Shown here: positions 8,856 through 15,650 of the stretch, in pieces
How positions within the stretch are numbered: position 1 is the stretch's first letter
Layout: each line of letters begins with the position of its first letter
Assembly: GCA_002435955.1 (NCBI GenBank)
Contig: DIWZ01000013.1
Coordinates: 11,746 to 31,748 of the forward strand
Direction: 5' to 3'
Source of the DNA: Pelobacter sp. UBA6093
Lineage (GTDB): Bacteria; Desulfobacterota; Desulfuromonadia; Desulfuromonadales; Syntrophotaleaceae
Length of the DNA stretch: 20,003 bases
The notes under the pieces: model-generated
The model's input: only the letters and a program-made list of their open reading frames with translations
The model's database searches: none
What the model was told of the DNA's origin: nothing
Translations under genes and position numbers: made by a program

Positions 8856-9159
8856 GGATTGAATTCCCTCGAAACAAAACTGCATGAATATCCGGTACGA
8901 TACGAGCCTTTACATTATCCCACGCGTGCTGAAAAAGCAATCGGCGACAACGGGCAAACCGCCGCAAAATCGGCCCCCCGGGCCCCGCCATGGTAATCGA
9001 CGCCTTCAACCATTCCCGAGGAGCCATACCCACCCTGTTGCTGCCCCCCGCCCGAGCGTTTACAGGCAAAGAGTTCTTGCTGCACGACAGTTGACAACCG
9101 TCCATTAAATGATTAGGTTGCCCTTTATATCCCGATACCCCACAAGGAGACCCCTCACC
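8856..9159. other. Divergent polA/lon intergenic region
   Basis: About 300 bp without a credible gene. On the minus strand, GATAAT (8914-8919) could be a -10 for polA, but no good -35 lies at normal spacing. On the plus strand the lon promoter candidate lies at 9091-9119, with AAGGAG just before the lon ATG. The middle (about 8960-9060) is C-rich and shows no repeat or strong hairpin. Confidence 0.5.
9091..9119 (+). promoter_or_regulatory. Candidate sigma-70 promoter of lon
   Basis: A perfect TTGACA (9091-9096) is followed at 17 bp by TAGGTT (9114-9119), which matches three -10 positions. A transcript would start about 35 nt before the lon ATG. No clear CIRCE or heat-shock sigma element was recognised. 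Confidence 0.45.
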
Positions 9160-11604
9160 ATGACTGATGACCGGGACAACATGGAAGACGATCACAACAA
9201 ACCCATGGACGCTGACTCAGGCCCTGAAAATATCGCGGATTCCGACGATTCGGAAAAGCCCCAGGAAGGCCTGGTGGTCACTTCCGACCTTCTGCCCGCG
9301 ACTTTGCCGATCATTCCGCTACGCCCCCGCCCGGCCTTTCCCGGCATTCTGACACCGATGGTCTTCACCGGCGCCCGTCATGTCGCCCTGGCCAAACGTG
9401 CGGTGGATACACCGGCCAAAATGATGGGCCTGGTGCTGGTGAAAGAGACCGAAGAGCCGGACAGCCAGGAAAATCTGCACCGCTTCGGCGTAGTCGGGCG
9501 GATTATGAAGGTCCTGCACTCCGACGACGACAGCATCCACCTGCTGGTCAATTGCCTGGAGCGGTTTTCCATCCGCGAACTGACCGAATCGGAGGATGGC
9601 CTGTTCGCCAGGGTAGAGTACCACTATGCCACAGAATTGTCGGTCAACCCGGAGCTGAAGGCCTACTCCATGGCGATCATCAGCGCCTTGAAGGAACTGG
9701 TGCAGATCAATCCGCTGTATAGCGAAGAGATCAAGATGTTCCTCAACCGCCAAAGCATGGATGACCCGGGCCGCCTGACCGATTTTGCCGCCAACCTGAC
9801 CTCGGGCGACGGCCAGCTATTGCAGGTGATCCTTGAAACCATCGATGTTCGTAAACGCATCGACAAGGTGCTGGTGCTGCTGAAAAAGGAGCTGGAGGTA
9901 TCGCGCCTGCAGACCAAGATTTCCAAGCAGATCGAACAGAAGGTCAGCGCCCAGCAGCGCGAGTTTTTTCTGCGCGAACAGCTTAAGGCCATCAAAAAGG
10001 AACTCGGGCTGGAAAAAGAAGGCAAGGTCAGCGAAATCGAAAAGTTCGAGAAACGCCTCAAGAACCTGACCCTCAACGAGGAGGCGCAAAAAGCCATCGA
10101 CGAGGAGATCGAAAAACTCCGGCTTATCGAACCGTCCTCGCCGGAGTACAACGTTTCGCGCAACTACCTCGACTGGCTGACCATCTTGCCCTGGGGCAAA
10201 CACAGCAAGGACAACTACAGCATCGAGCGTGCCCGGCGCGTACTCGACCGGGACCATTACGGCCTCAAGGACGTCAAGGACCGGATACTCGAATTCATCG
10301 CCGTCGGCAAGCTCAAAGGGGATATTTCCGGCTCGATTCTTTGCCTGGTCGGTCCGCCGGGGGTCGGCAAGACCTCCATCGGCAAGAGCATCGCCTCCGC
10401 CCTCAACCGCACCTTTTACCGTTTTTCCCTCGGCGGCATGCGCGATGAGGCCGAAATCAAGGGGCACCGCCGTACCTACATCGGCGCCATGCCAGGGCGT
10501 TTCATCCAGGCCATGAAGAGTGCCGGCACCGCCAACCCGGTGCTGATGCTCGACGAGATCGACAAGATAGGCGCTTCCTTCCAGGGCGATCCGGCTTCGG
10601 CACTGCTCGAGGTTCTCGATCCCGAGCAGAACAACTCGTTCCGCGACCACTACCTGGACGTGCCGTTCGATCTGTCCAACGTGCTGTTCGTCGCCACCGC
10701 CAACCAGCTCGACACCATCCCGGCGGCGCTGCTGGATCGCATGGAGATCATTCGTCTGGCCGGCTATATCCTCGAAGAAAAGATGGAAATCGCCCGGCGC
10801 TACCTTATCCCCAAGGCTCTGGAGAACCACGGTCTGCAAAAAGATCAGTTGCTGATTCGCAAGGAGGCCCTGCACGCCATCATCGACGGTTATGCCCGTG
10901 AAGCCGGGGTGCGTAACCTGGAAAACCGCATCAAAAAAATCATGCGCCATGCAGCCATGGAATTTTCCCAGGGGCATGCCGAGAAAATCACCATCAGCAA
11001 GAAAGATGTGGAAACCATTCTCGGCAAACCGATTTTCACCAAAGAAGAGACTTTCGATGATGTGCCGGGCGTTGTCACCGGTCTGGCCTGGACCAGCATG
11101 GGCGGTGCCACCCTGCAGATCGAGGCGACCGCCATGCCCAGCAAGGGCAAGGGCTTCAAGCAGACCGGGCAACTCGGCAAGGTCATGATCGAAAGTTCCG
11201 AAATCGCCTATTCCTACATCATGGCGCACCTTGAGGGGTACGGCATCGATCCGGAATTTTTCGACAAGCACTTCGTCCACCTGCATGTACCGGCCGGCGC
11301 CACACCCAAGGACGGTCCGTCGGCCGGCGTTACCATGGCCACCGCGCTGCTGTCCATGATTACCGGCAAGCCGGTTATCCAAAAACTCGGTATGACCGGC
11401 GAGCTGACCTTGACCGGCAAAGTCCTGCCCATCGGCGGCGTCAAGGAAAAGATTCTCGCCGTAAAACGTATCGGTATTACCACCGTGATCCTGCCGGAAG
11501 CCAATCGAAAGGACTTTGAGGAACTTCCCGACCATTTGCGGGCCGACCTGAGCGTTCATTTTGCCCGCGATTACCAGGATGTTTACAAGGTGGCCTTCGG
11601 ATAG
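9160..11604 (+). CDS. lon: ATP-dependent protease Lon (endopeptidase La)
   Basis: An 814-aa LonA-type AAA+ serine protease that degrades misfolded and regulatory proteins in the cytoplasm. An acidic, poorly conserved extension of ~45 residues (many Asp/Glu) precedes the LON substrate-binding domain (LPIIPLRPRPAFPG). A coiled-coil region follows (QKVSAQQREFFLREQLKAIK). The AAA+ module has Walker A GPPGVGKT (398-405) and Walker B PVLMLDEIDK. The protease domain has the catalytic Ser721 in DGPSAG and Lys764 in GGVKEK; their spacing of 43 equals that in E. coli Lon. ATG 9160 is chosen for the upstream AAGGAG and the better N terminus; an in-frame ATG at 9109 would overlap the promoter candidate. 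The N-terminal motif departs from the usual LPLRDVVVYP form, so this may be one of several Lon paralogues in the genome. Confidence 0.97.
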   Translation: MTDDRDNMEDDHNKPMDADSGPENIADSDDSEKPQEGLVVTSDLLPATLPIIPLRPRPAFPGILTPMVFTGARHVALAKRAVDTPAKMMGLVLVKETEEPDSQENLHRFGVVGRIMKVLHSDDDSIHLLVNCLERFSIRELTESEDGLFARVEYHYATELSVNPELKAYSMAIISALKELVQINPLYSEEIKMFLNRQSMDDPGRLTDFAANLTSGDGQLLQVILETIDVRKRIDKVLVLLKKELEVSRLQTKISKQIEQKVSAQQREFFLREQLKAIKKELGLEKEGKVSEIEKFEKRLKNLTLNEEAQKAIDEEIEKLRLIEPSSPEYNVSRNYLDWLTILPWGKHSKDNYSIERARRVLDRDHYGLKDVKDRILEFIAVGKLKGDISGSILCLVGPPGVGKTSIGKSIASALNRTFYRFSLGGMRDEAEIKGHRRTYIGAMPGRFIQAMKSAGTANPVLMLDEIDKIGASFQGDPASALLEVLDPEQNNSFRDHYLDVPFDLSNVLFVATANQLDTIPAALLDRMEIIRLAGYILEEKMEIARRYLIPKALENHGLQKDQLLIRKEALHAIIDGYAREAGVRNLENRIKKIMRHAAMEFSQGHAEKITISKKDVETILGKPIFTKEETFDDVPGVVTGLAWTSMGGATLQIEATAMPSKGKGFKQTGQLGKVMIESSEIAYSYIMAHLEGYGIDPEFFDKHFVHLHVPAGATPKDGPSAGVTMATALLSMITGKPVIQKLGMTGELTLTGKVLPIGGVKEKILAVKRIGITTVILPEANRKDFEELPDHLRADLSVHFARDYQDVYKVAFG

Positions 11605-11671
11605 ACAAGTCCCGGGATTGTATCCCTGGAACCGAAACACCCTCAAATACGCTCAAGGAGTTGTACCACAC

Positions 11672-11899
11672 ATGACTGTTGAACAATTGAAGCAGGCCGT
11701 ATTCAACCTGAGTCCGGAAGACAAAAAAACCTTTATTCTGGATACCCTGCCGGGTCTGGCCAAAGATGCAGTGCAGGACAGCAGCTTTTTGCTGCAAATG
11801 TTTCCCGTGTTTATGGGAATCCTCAAGGACAGCGGCATTGAATTGTCCCAACTGCTGCAGCTGGCCGGTGCCATGAATGCCTTGCAGCCCAACAAGTAA
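11672..11899 (+). CDS. Small helical protein of unknown function downstream of lon
   Basis: A 75-aa protein, MTVEQLKQAVFNLSPEDKK at the start and LQLAGAMNALQPNK at the end. It looks mostly alpha-helical, with hydrophobic residues around 36-46 (FLLQMFPVFMGIL) but no convincing signal peptide or membrane segment. The ATG at 11672 has AAGGAG about 11 nt upstream; a longer in-frame start at 11561 would overlap lon and is unsupported. It lies 67 bp after lon on the same strand with no terminator between them, so cotranscription is plausible. I do not recognise the family. Confidence 0.75.
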   Translation: MTVEQLKQAVFNLSPEDKKTFILDTLPGLAKDAVQDSSFLLQMFPVFMGILKDSGIELSQLLQLAGAMNALQPNK

Positions 11900-11908
11900 T
11901 TTTCGCCG

Positions 11909-11937
11909 TTGACGCCATGGCGGCAAACTGCTAATTT
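11909..11937 (+). promoter_or_regulatory. Candidate promoter of the trpS leader transcript
   Basis: TTGACG (11909-11914) is followed at 17 bp by TAATTT (11932-11937). Initiation would fall near 11944, placing the leader ATG (11974) at about +30 and the terminator at about +138 to +170, much like classical trp leader transcripts. The -10 is weak. Confidence 0.5.
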
Positions 11938-11973
11938 TACGACCCTATGCATATCATGACCTTACTGCACAAT

Positions 11974-12039
11974 ATGACCGATCGTTTTTGGTGGCGCTGG
12001 ACCGCATGTTCTTTCGGTTCGCGCGCCTGCCTTCGGTAA
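11974..12039 (+). CDS. Putative Trp-rich leader peptide of trpS
   Basis: A 21-codon ORF beginning MTDRFWWRWTACS and ending in TAA, with three Trp codons in four (TGG TGG CGC TGG, 11989-12000). It lies between a promoter candidate and an intrinsic terminator in the 5' region of trpS. This is the layout of ribosome-mediated attenuation: scarce charged tRNA-Trp would stall the ribosome on the TGG cluster and change folding downstream. Comparable leaders are known for trp operons and for pheST in enterobacteria. In-frame ATGs at 11956 and 11947 could give 27- or 30-codon versions. None of the starts has a strong Shine-Dalgarno sequence, the main weakness of the call. Confidence 0.6.
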   Translation: MTDRFWWRWTACSFGSRACLR

Positions 12040-12046
12040 CGAGCAT

Positions 12047-12114
12047 CGCGGACCTGCCGGTCCGCGGATGGATAAACAAGCAAAAGCCGCGGCCCTGGGA
12101 CCGCGGCTTTTTTT
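12047..12114 (+). terminator. Leader hairpin and intrinsic terminator upstream of trpS (candidate attenuator)
   Basis: The terminator is an 11-bp perfect stem, AAAAGCCGCGG (12082-12092) with CCGCGGCTTTT (12101-12111), an 8-nt loop and a run of seven T (12108-12114). It ends about 118 nt before the trpS ATG. Upstream, CGCGGACC (12047-12054) pairs perfectly with GGTCCGCG (12059-12066). The second arm, extended to 12067, could instead pair with 12087-12095 (8 of 9), which would block the terminator. Termination is well supported by sequence; the switching scheme is inferred. Confidence 0.8.
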
Positions 12115-12231
12115 ATGTATCAGGCAGGGAGCAGGAGCAAAACCGGAGGGGATCAACCATCCGCGATGGGTGTCCCTTTCGATTTTCGAACTGCCGGCTG
12201 AACCCTTACCCCAACCAACGAGGTAGCATCC

Positions 12232-13197
12232 ATGCGCGTTCTTTCAGGCATCCAGCCCTCCGGCTCCTTGCACCTGGGCAATTATTTCGGCATGATGAAG
12301 AAGATGGTCGACTACCAGGAACATCATGAACTGTTCTGCTTCATCGCCAACTACCACGCCATGACCAGCGTACCGGACGGCAAGGCTCTGGCCAAAGGCA
12401 CCCTGGAGGCCGCCGCCAATTTCCTGGCACTGGGACTTGACCCTGAAAAAAGCGTCTTCTGGGTGCAGTCCGACGTACCGGAAGTGCAGGAGTTGACCTG
12501 GGCGCTGTCCAATTTCACCCCCATGGGCCTGCTGGAACGCTGCCACAGCTACAAGGACAAAGTAGCCAAGGGTATCGCGCCCAACCACGGCCTGTTCGCC
12601 TATCCGGTGCTGATGGCAGCCGACATTCTGCTGTACGGAGGCGAATTGGTGCCGGTGGGAAAAGATCAGAAACAGCACCTGGAGGTGGCACGCGACATTG
12701 CGATCAAGTTCAACAACCATTACGGTGATGTGCTGGTGGTACCCGAACCGGATATCGATGACGAGGTTGCCACCATCCCCGGCCTCGACGGACAGAAGAT
12801 GAGCAAAAGCTATAAAAACACCATCGATCTGTTCCTCGACGAAAATGCCCTGCGCAAACAGGTCATGCGCATCGTCACCGATCCCACTCCGGTTGAAGAT
12901 CCGAAAAACCCGGACACCTGCAACGTCTTCCAGATCTATCGGCTGTTTCTGGACAAACAACGGGAGGAAACCCTGCGCCAGCGTTACCTGGCCGGCGGAC
13001 TCGGCTACGGCGAAGTCAAACAGGAACTGTTCGAAACGGTACGCAACTTTTTCGCCCCATTTACCCAGCGTCGCGAAGAACTGCTGGCGGACAAGGACCA
13101 CCTGCGCGGCATCCTTGCCGACGGGGCCGGCAAAGCCCGCTACGCCGCCTCAAAAATCCTGCGCAAAGTGCGTAAAAAGACCGGTTTGGCATACTAA
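12232..13197 (+). CDS. trpS: Tryptophanyl-tRNA synthetase
   Basis: A 321-aa class I synthetase that charges tRNA-Trp. The N terminus carries the HIGH-type motif in SGIQPSGSLHLGNYFG (HLGN), and KMSKS is at residues 189-193 (DGQKMSKSYKN). Other landmarks are FCFIANYHAMT, NHGLFAYPVLMAADILLY and PVGKDQKQHLEVARDIA. Length fits the bacterial TrpRS family. ATG 12232 has GAGGT upstream. The gene sits alone behind the Trp-codon leader and terminator, so its expression is probably linked to Trp or charged tRNA-Trp supply. A heptamer-repeat element starts 4 nt after its stop codon. Confidence 0.97.
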   Translation: MRVLSGIQPSGSLHLGNYFGMMKKMVDYQEHHELFCFIANYHAMTSVPDGKALAKGTLEAAANFLALGLDPEKSVFWVQSDVPEVQELTWALSNFTPMGLLERCHSYKDKVAKGIAPNHGLFAYPVLMAADILLYGGELVPVGKDQKQHLEVARDIAIKFNNHYGDVLVVPEPDIDDEVATIPGLDGQKMSKSYKNTIDLFLDENALRKQVMRIVTDPTPVEDPKNPDTCNVFQIYRLFLDKQREETLRQRYLAGGLGYGEVKQELFETVRNFFAPFTQRREELLADKDHLRGILADGAGKARYAASKILRKVRKKTGLAY

Positions 13198-13201
13198 AAA
13201 A

Positions 13202-13447
13202 AGTGCTGAGTATCGAGTGCCGAGTGCTGAGGAAAAGCTTAAAGCAGTGCTGAGTAACGAGTGCCGAGTGCTGAGAAAAAGCCAAGCCCACCCTCAACGC
13301 CAGCACTCGGTACTCGGTACTCGGCACTCAGCACTCAGCACTCAGCACTCAGCACTCAGCACTCAGCACTCAGCACTCAGCACTCAGCACTCAGCACTCA
13401 GCACTCAGCACTCAGCACTCAGCACTCAGCACTCAGCACTCAGCACT
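13202..13447. repeat. Large inverted heptamer-repeat element after trpS
   Basis: On the plus strand, four heptamers at 13202-13229 (AGTGCTG AGTATCG AGTGCCG, then AGTGCTG) are followed by a 16-nt spacer, four more at 13246-13273 (with AGTAACG as second unit), and a 27-nt unique spacer (13274-13300). Then come 21 units of the inverse orientation: CAGCACT, CGGTACT twice, CGGCACT, and 17 perfect CAGCACT copies (13329-13447). The arms around the 27-nt spacer are complementary and could form a stem of about four heptamers. The array begins 4 nt after the trpS stop. Frames through it that read as QHSALST repeats are an artefact of the 7-bp period. Confidence 0.95.
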
Positions 13448-13463
13448 TAAGCACACCGCCCCT

Positions 13464-13492
13464 TTGCCAGCTGCCAAGGTTGAAGGTATGAT
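13464..13492 (+). promoter_or_regulatory. Promoter of the 58-aa Cys-motif gene
   Basis: TTGCCA (13464-13469) and TATGAT (13487-13492), each five of six to consensus, are separated by exactly 17 bp. Initiation near 13499 gives a 5' UTR of about 50 nt. It starts 16 bp after the end of the heptamer array, so expansion of the array would change the upstream sequence. Confidence 0.7.
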
Positions 13493-13550
13493 GTAAGTGT
13501 GGTTGAAAAATCAGGTCAGAAACTAAAGCCTATGCTGCCAAGGAGCCACC

Positions 13551-13727
13551 ATGACCGTCTATCGCAAATGGTACTGCACCTGCACCGGCGAGCCTATTGA
13601 ACTCACCTACGACGAAATCCTGGAGGATGAACCGGTGATGCCTGTATGCGAATTCTGCGGTGCGTCTCCGTCGTCAGACCCCAGGAAAACCATCATCTAT
13701 CGCGACGAGGAAAACTGGGACGACTGA
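13551..13727 (+). CDS. Small Cys-motif (zinc-ribbon-like) protein, 58 aa
   Basis: A 58-codon gene, MTVYRKWYCTCTGEPIELT at the start, with a CxC pair (Cys9, Cys11) and a CxxC pair (Cys33, Cys36 in CEFCGA), suggesting a single four-Cys zinc or metal site. The C-terminal tail is acidic (YRDEENWDD). A strong AAGGAG lies 5 nt before the ATG, and a near-consensus promoter is upstream, both supporting a real gene. It is convergent with the DUF4177-like gene, with 14 bp between them. Function is unknown; metal binding is inferred only from Cys spacing. Confidence 0.8.
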   Translation: MTVYRKWYCTCTGEPIELTYDEILEDEPVMPVCEFCGASPSSDPRKTIIYRDEENWDD

Positions 13728-13741
13728 GGTTTCAGGCTTTC

Positions 13742-13912
13742 TCATACTTCACGGGTAAAGAGTACAAATGCCATGGCGGGGCGTTTGCTGGCGTCGCGCA
13801 TGGCGAACTGCATCCCGTCATACTGCCACCCGTTGGAAGTCCATTCGTTAAGGATCGCCTCAAGGGAGTCGTCCGTCACCAGACTGGTTTCCACAACCTT
13901 GTATTCCATCAT
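13742..13912 (-). CDS. DUF4177-like small protein, 56 aa
   Basis: A 56-codon ORF beginning MMEYKVVETSLVTDDSLEAIL and ending AMAFVLFTREV. The pattern YKVVE...LEAILNEWTSNGWQYDGM... hydrophobic strand matches the small DUF4177 family (EYKVV, then LN..G.EGW). No enzymatic residues are known for this family. The start is ATG 13912 or 13909, with GGAG about 11 nt upstream of the first. It lies 53 bp downstream of the asnS stop on the same strand, so it may be cotranscribed with asnS. Function unknown. Confidence 0.75.
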   Translation of the reverse strand: MMEYKVVETSLVTDDSLEAILNEWTSNGWQYDGMQFAMRDASKRPAMAFVLFTREV

Positions 13913-13937
13913 TTTGGCATCTGCTCCTGTCTGAACG

Positions 13938-13968
13938 TTGTTACTGACAACTGACAGCTTACAGTTTA
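13938..13968 (-). repeat. Short second heptamer repeat at the asnS stop codon
   Basis: Directly after the asnS TAA (minus strand) the sequence reads ACTGTAA, GCTGTCA, GTTGTCA, GTAACAA: three to four degenerate 7-bp units. The consensus (A/G)(C/T)TGTCA differs from AGTGCTG, but the period and the position against a stop codon are the same. It is short and could be chance. Confidence 0.4.
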
Positions 13969-15372
13969 GAATCTCGCATTGCCCGGGGTACGCGGGAACG
14001 GTATCACGTCACGGATGTTTTCCATACCGGTGACGTACATCAGCAACCGCTCGAAACCGAGGCCGAATCCGGCATGCGGGCAACTGCCCCAACGGCGGGT
14101 ATCGAGATACCAGTCCAGGTGTTGCGGATCGATGCCGACCTTGCGCATCTTGTCCTGCAGCACATCGAGGCGCTCTTCGCGCTGGCTGCCACCGATGATT
14201 TCTCCCACCCGCGGCACCAGCAGGTCCATGGCCGCCACCGTACGTCCGTCGTCATTCCGACGCATGTAAAAGGCCTTGATGTCGGCCGGATAATCGGTGA
14301 CGAACAGGGGGCCGCCAATGACCTGCTCGGTCAGATAGCGTTCATGCTCCGACTGCAGGTCAGCCCCCCAGCTGACCGGGAATTCAAAATCGGCCTTGGC
14401 CTGCTGCAGACGCGCAATCGCCTCGCTGTAGGTCATGGAGGAAAACGCGGCATTGGCAAGCATTTCGAGTTTGTCGATCAGCCCCGGTTCGATGCGTTCG
14501 TTAAAAAAGGCCAGATCTTCGGCACATTCGTTCAGGACAAAACCCACCAGATATCGCAAAAAGTCTTCCGCCAGGGCGCAATCATCCGCCAGATCGGCAA
14601 ACGCCATCTCCGGCTCGATCATCCAGAATTCGGCGGCATGCCGACTGGTATGGGAGTTTTCGGCACGGAAAGTCGGGCCGAAGGTATAGATGTCGGAAAA
14701 AGCCGCCGCAAACAGCTCCCCCTGTAATTGGCCGCTGACCGTCAGGCCGGTTTTTTCACCAAAAAAATCCTGCCGCCAGTCCACCGCCCCATCCTGCATC
14801 GGCGGGCGGTCCGCGGGCAAGATACTGACCCGAAACATCTCCCCCGCCCCTTCGCAGTCGTTAGCGGTAATAATCGGGGTATGCACATATAGAAAACCAC
14901 GTTCACGGAAAAACCGGTGAATGGCGAAAGACAACGCGCTGCGCATACGGAACACCGCACCAAAGGCGTTGGCTCGCGGGCGCAGATGCGCGATGGAACG
15001 CAAGAACTCAAAACTATGGCGCTTCTTCTGCAGGGGATAAGAACCATCGGTATCCCCGAGTATTTTCACATGCCGAGCGTGCAGCTCCCAGGCCTGGCCG
15101 GCAGCCGGCGAAGCCACCAGTTCACCATCGATTGCCAAGGCAGCTCCGGTGCCGCAACGCGACACGGCTTCGAAAGATTCCAGATCGGGCGTGATTACCA
15201 CCTGCAAATTGGCCAGGCAGGAACCGTCGTTCAAGGCGATAAACGCCACATCCTTGCCGCGCCGCACGGTACGGGCCCAGCCGCATACACACAGTGTTGG
15301 CATCGCCTGCTTTGCCTGTAAGGCATCTTTAATACGGATTTTGAGCGTGCGCATCGCAGCATCTCTTTGCAT
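13966..15372 (-). CDS. asnS: Asparaginyl-tRNA synthetase
   Basis: A 468-aa class IIb synthetase that charges tRNA-Asn. An N-terminal OB-fold anticodon-binding domain (CVCGWARTVRRGKDVAFIALNDGS) is followed by the class II catalytic core: motif 1 region (FFRERGFLYVHTPIITANDCEGAGEMF), motif 2 (FGPTFRAENSHTSRHAAEFWMIEPEM) and motif 3 (GFGLGFERLLMYVTGMENIRDVIPFPRTPG). The C terminus RTPGNARF is typical of AsnRS. ATG 15372 is preferred: AGGAG lies 9 nt upstream, while the in-frame GTG at 15378 is too close to it; ATG 15354 is another option. A DUF4177-like gene follows. Its presence implies direct Asn-tRNA charging, whether or not GatCAB is also encoded elsewhere. Confidence 0.96.
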   Translation of the reverse strand: MQRDAAMRTLKIRIKDALQAKQAMPTLCVCGWARTVRRGKDVAFIALNDGSCLANLQVVITPDLESFEAVSRCGTGAALAIDGELVASPAAGQAWELHARHVKILGDTDGSYPLQKKRHSFEFLRSIAHLRPRANAFGAVFRMRSALSFAIHRFFRERGFLYVHTPIITANDCEGAGEMFRVSILPADRPPMQDGAVDWRQDFFGEKTGLTVSGQLQGELFAAAFSDIYTFGPTFRAENSHTSRHAAEFWMIEPEMAFADLADDCALAEDFLRYLVGFVLNECAEDLAFFNERIEPGLIDKLEMLANAAFSSMTYSEAIARLQQAKADFEFPVSWGADLQSEHERYLTEQVIGGPLFVTDYPADIKAFYMRRNDDGRTVAAMDLLVPRVGEIIGGSQREERLDVLQDKMRKVGIDPQHLDWYLDTRRWGSCPHAGFGLGFERLLMYVTGMENIRDVIPFPRTPGNARF

Positions 15373-15420
15373 AATCACGGTCTCCTGATATCGGAAATGG
15401 GAAGGTGCCCAATCGATGTG

Positions 15421-15449
15421 AAGATAGCAAAAAAAGAGGTAGGAATTCC
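15421..15449 (-). promoter_or_regulatory. Weak candidate promoter of asnS
   Basis: TATCTT (15421-15426, minus strand) matches four of six -10 positions and lies about 50 nt before the asnS start. The matching -35 (around 15444-15449) is poor. It is the best candidate seen in the asnS-prfC gap; the rest of that gap is the degenerate repeat element at 15572-15650. Confidence 0.3.
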
Positions 15450-15571
15450 ACGCTTTTTCGGGCGGAGTTGTAAGTGGGGCGGAGAACGCCCAATCGAAAA
15501 ACCGGCATAGCGGAATAAGTCAGGCGGGGTAGATTTGAAGACAACCCAGGACAGGGCACGGCAATGAACAA

Positions 15572-15650
15572 GGTGCCGGGTAACGAATGCCGAGGGTCAG
15601 GGAAAATCCATATCCCACCGTAAACGCCTCAGCACTCAGCACTCAGCACT
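15572..15650. repeat. Degenerate copy of the heptamer inverted-repeat element at the prfC stop
   Basis: Decayed left-arm heptamers (GGTGCCG GGTAACG AATGCCG, 15572-15592) are followed by a ~28-nt spacer (about 15600-15627) and three perfect CAGCACT units (15630-15650). The left arm has the same unit order as 13246-13273 (AGTGCTG AGTAACG AGTGCCG), and the spacer is clearly related to 13274-13300 (shared AAAA, CCA, CCCACC, AACGC). This shows descent from a common element. The last unit overlaps the prfC TAG stop by two bases. Confidence 0.85.

Noticed and set aside
8632..9195. 187-aa minus-strand ORF spanning the polA start and the lon start
   Set aside because: Overlaps the N termini of both polA and lon and the lon promoter candidate, with no recognisable motif.
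9817..11646. 609-aa ORF antisense to lon
   Set aside because: Mirrors lon codon composition and has no conserved motifs; lon on the opposite strand is unambiguous.
11605..11671. Terminator between lon and the 75-aa gene
   Set aside because: GGGAT/ATCCC can pair, but the stem is short and no T run follows.
11974..12231. T-box riboswitch upstream of trpS
   Set aside because: GGGACCGCGG at 12097-12106 recalls the T-box core, but the full AGGGUGGNACCGCG element and the stem I/specifier layout are absent; the Trp-codon ORF explains the region better.
13202..13447. CRISPR array
   Set aside because: The units are 7 bp, tandem and without spacers, in two opposite orientations; no cas genes are nearby.
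12845..13491. Plus-strand frames with QHSALST repeats
   Set aside because: Translations of the heptamer tract in different frames, or a frame overlapping trpS; no start signals of their own and no coding logic beyond the 7-bp period.
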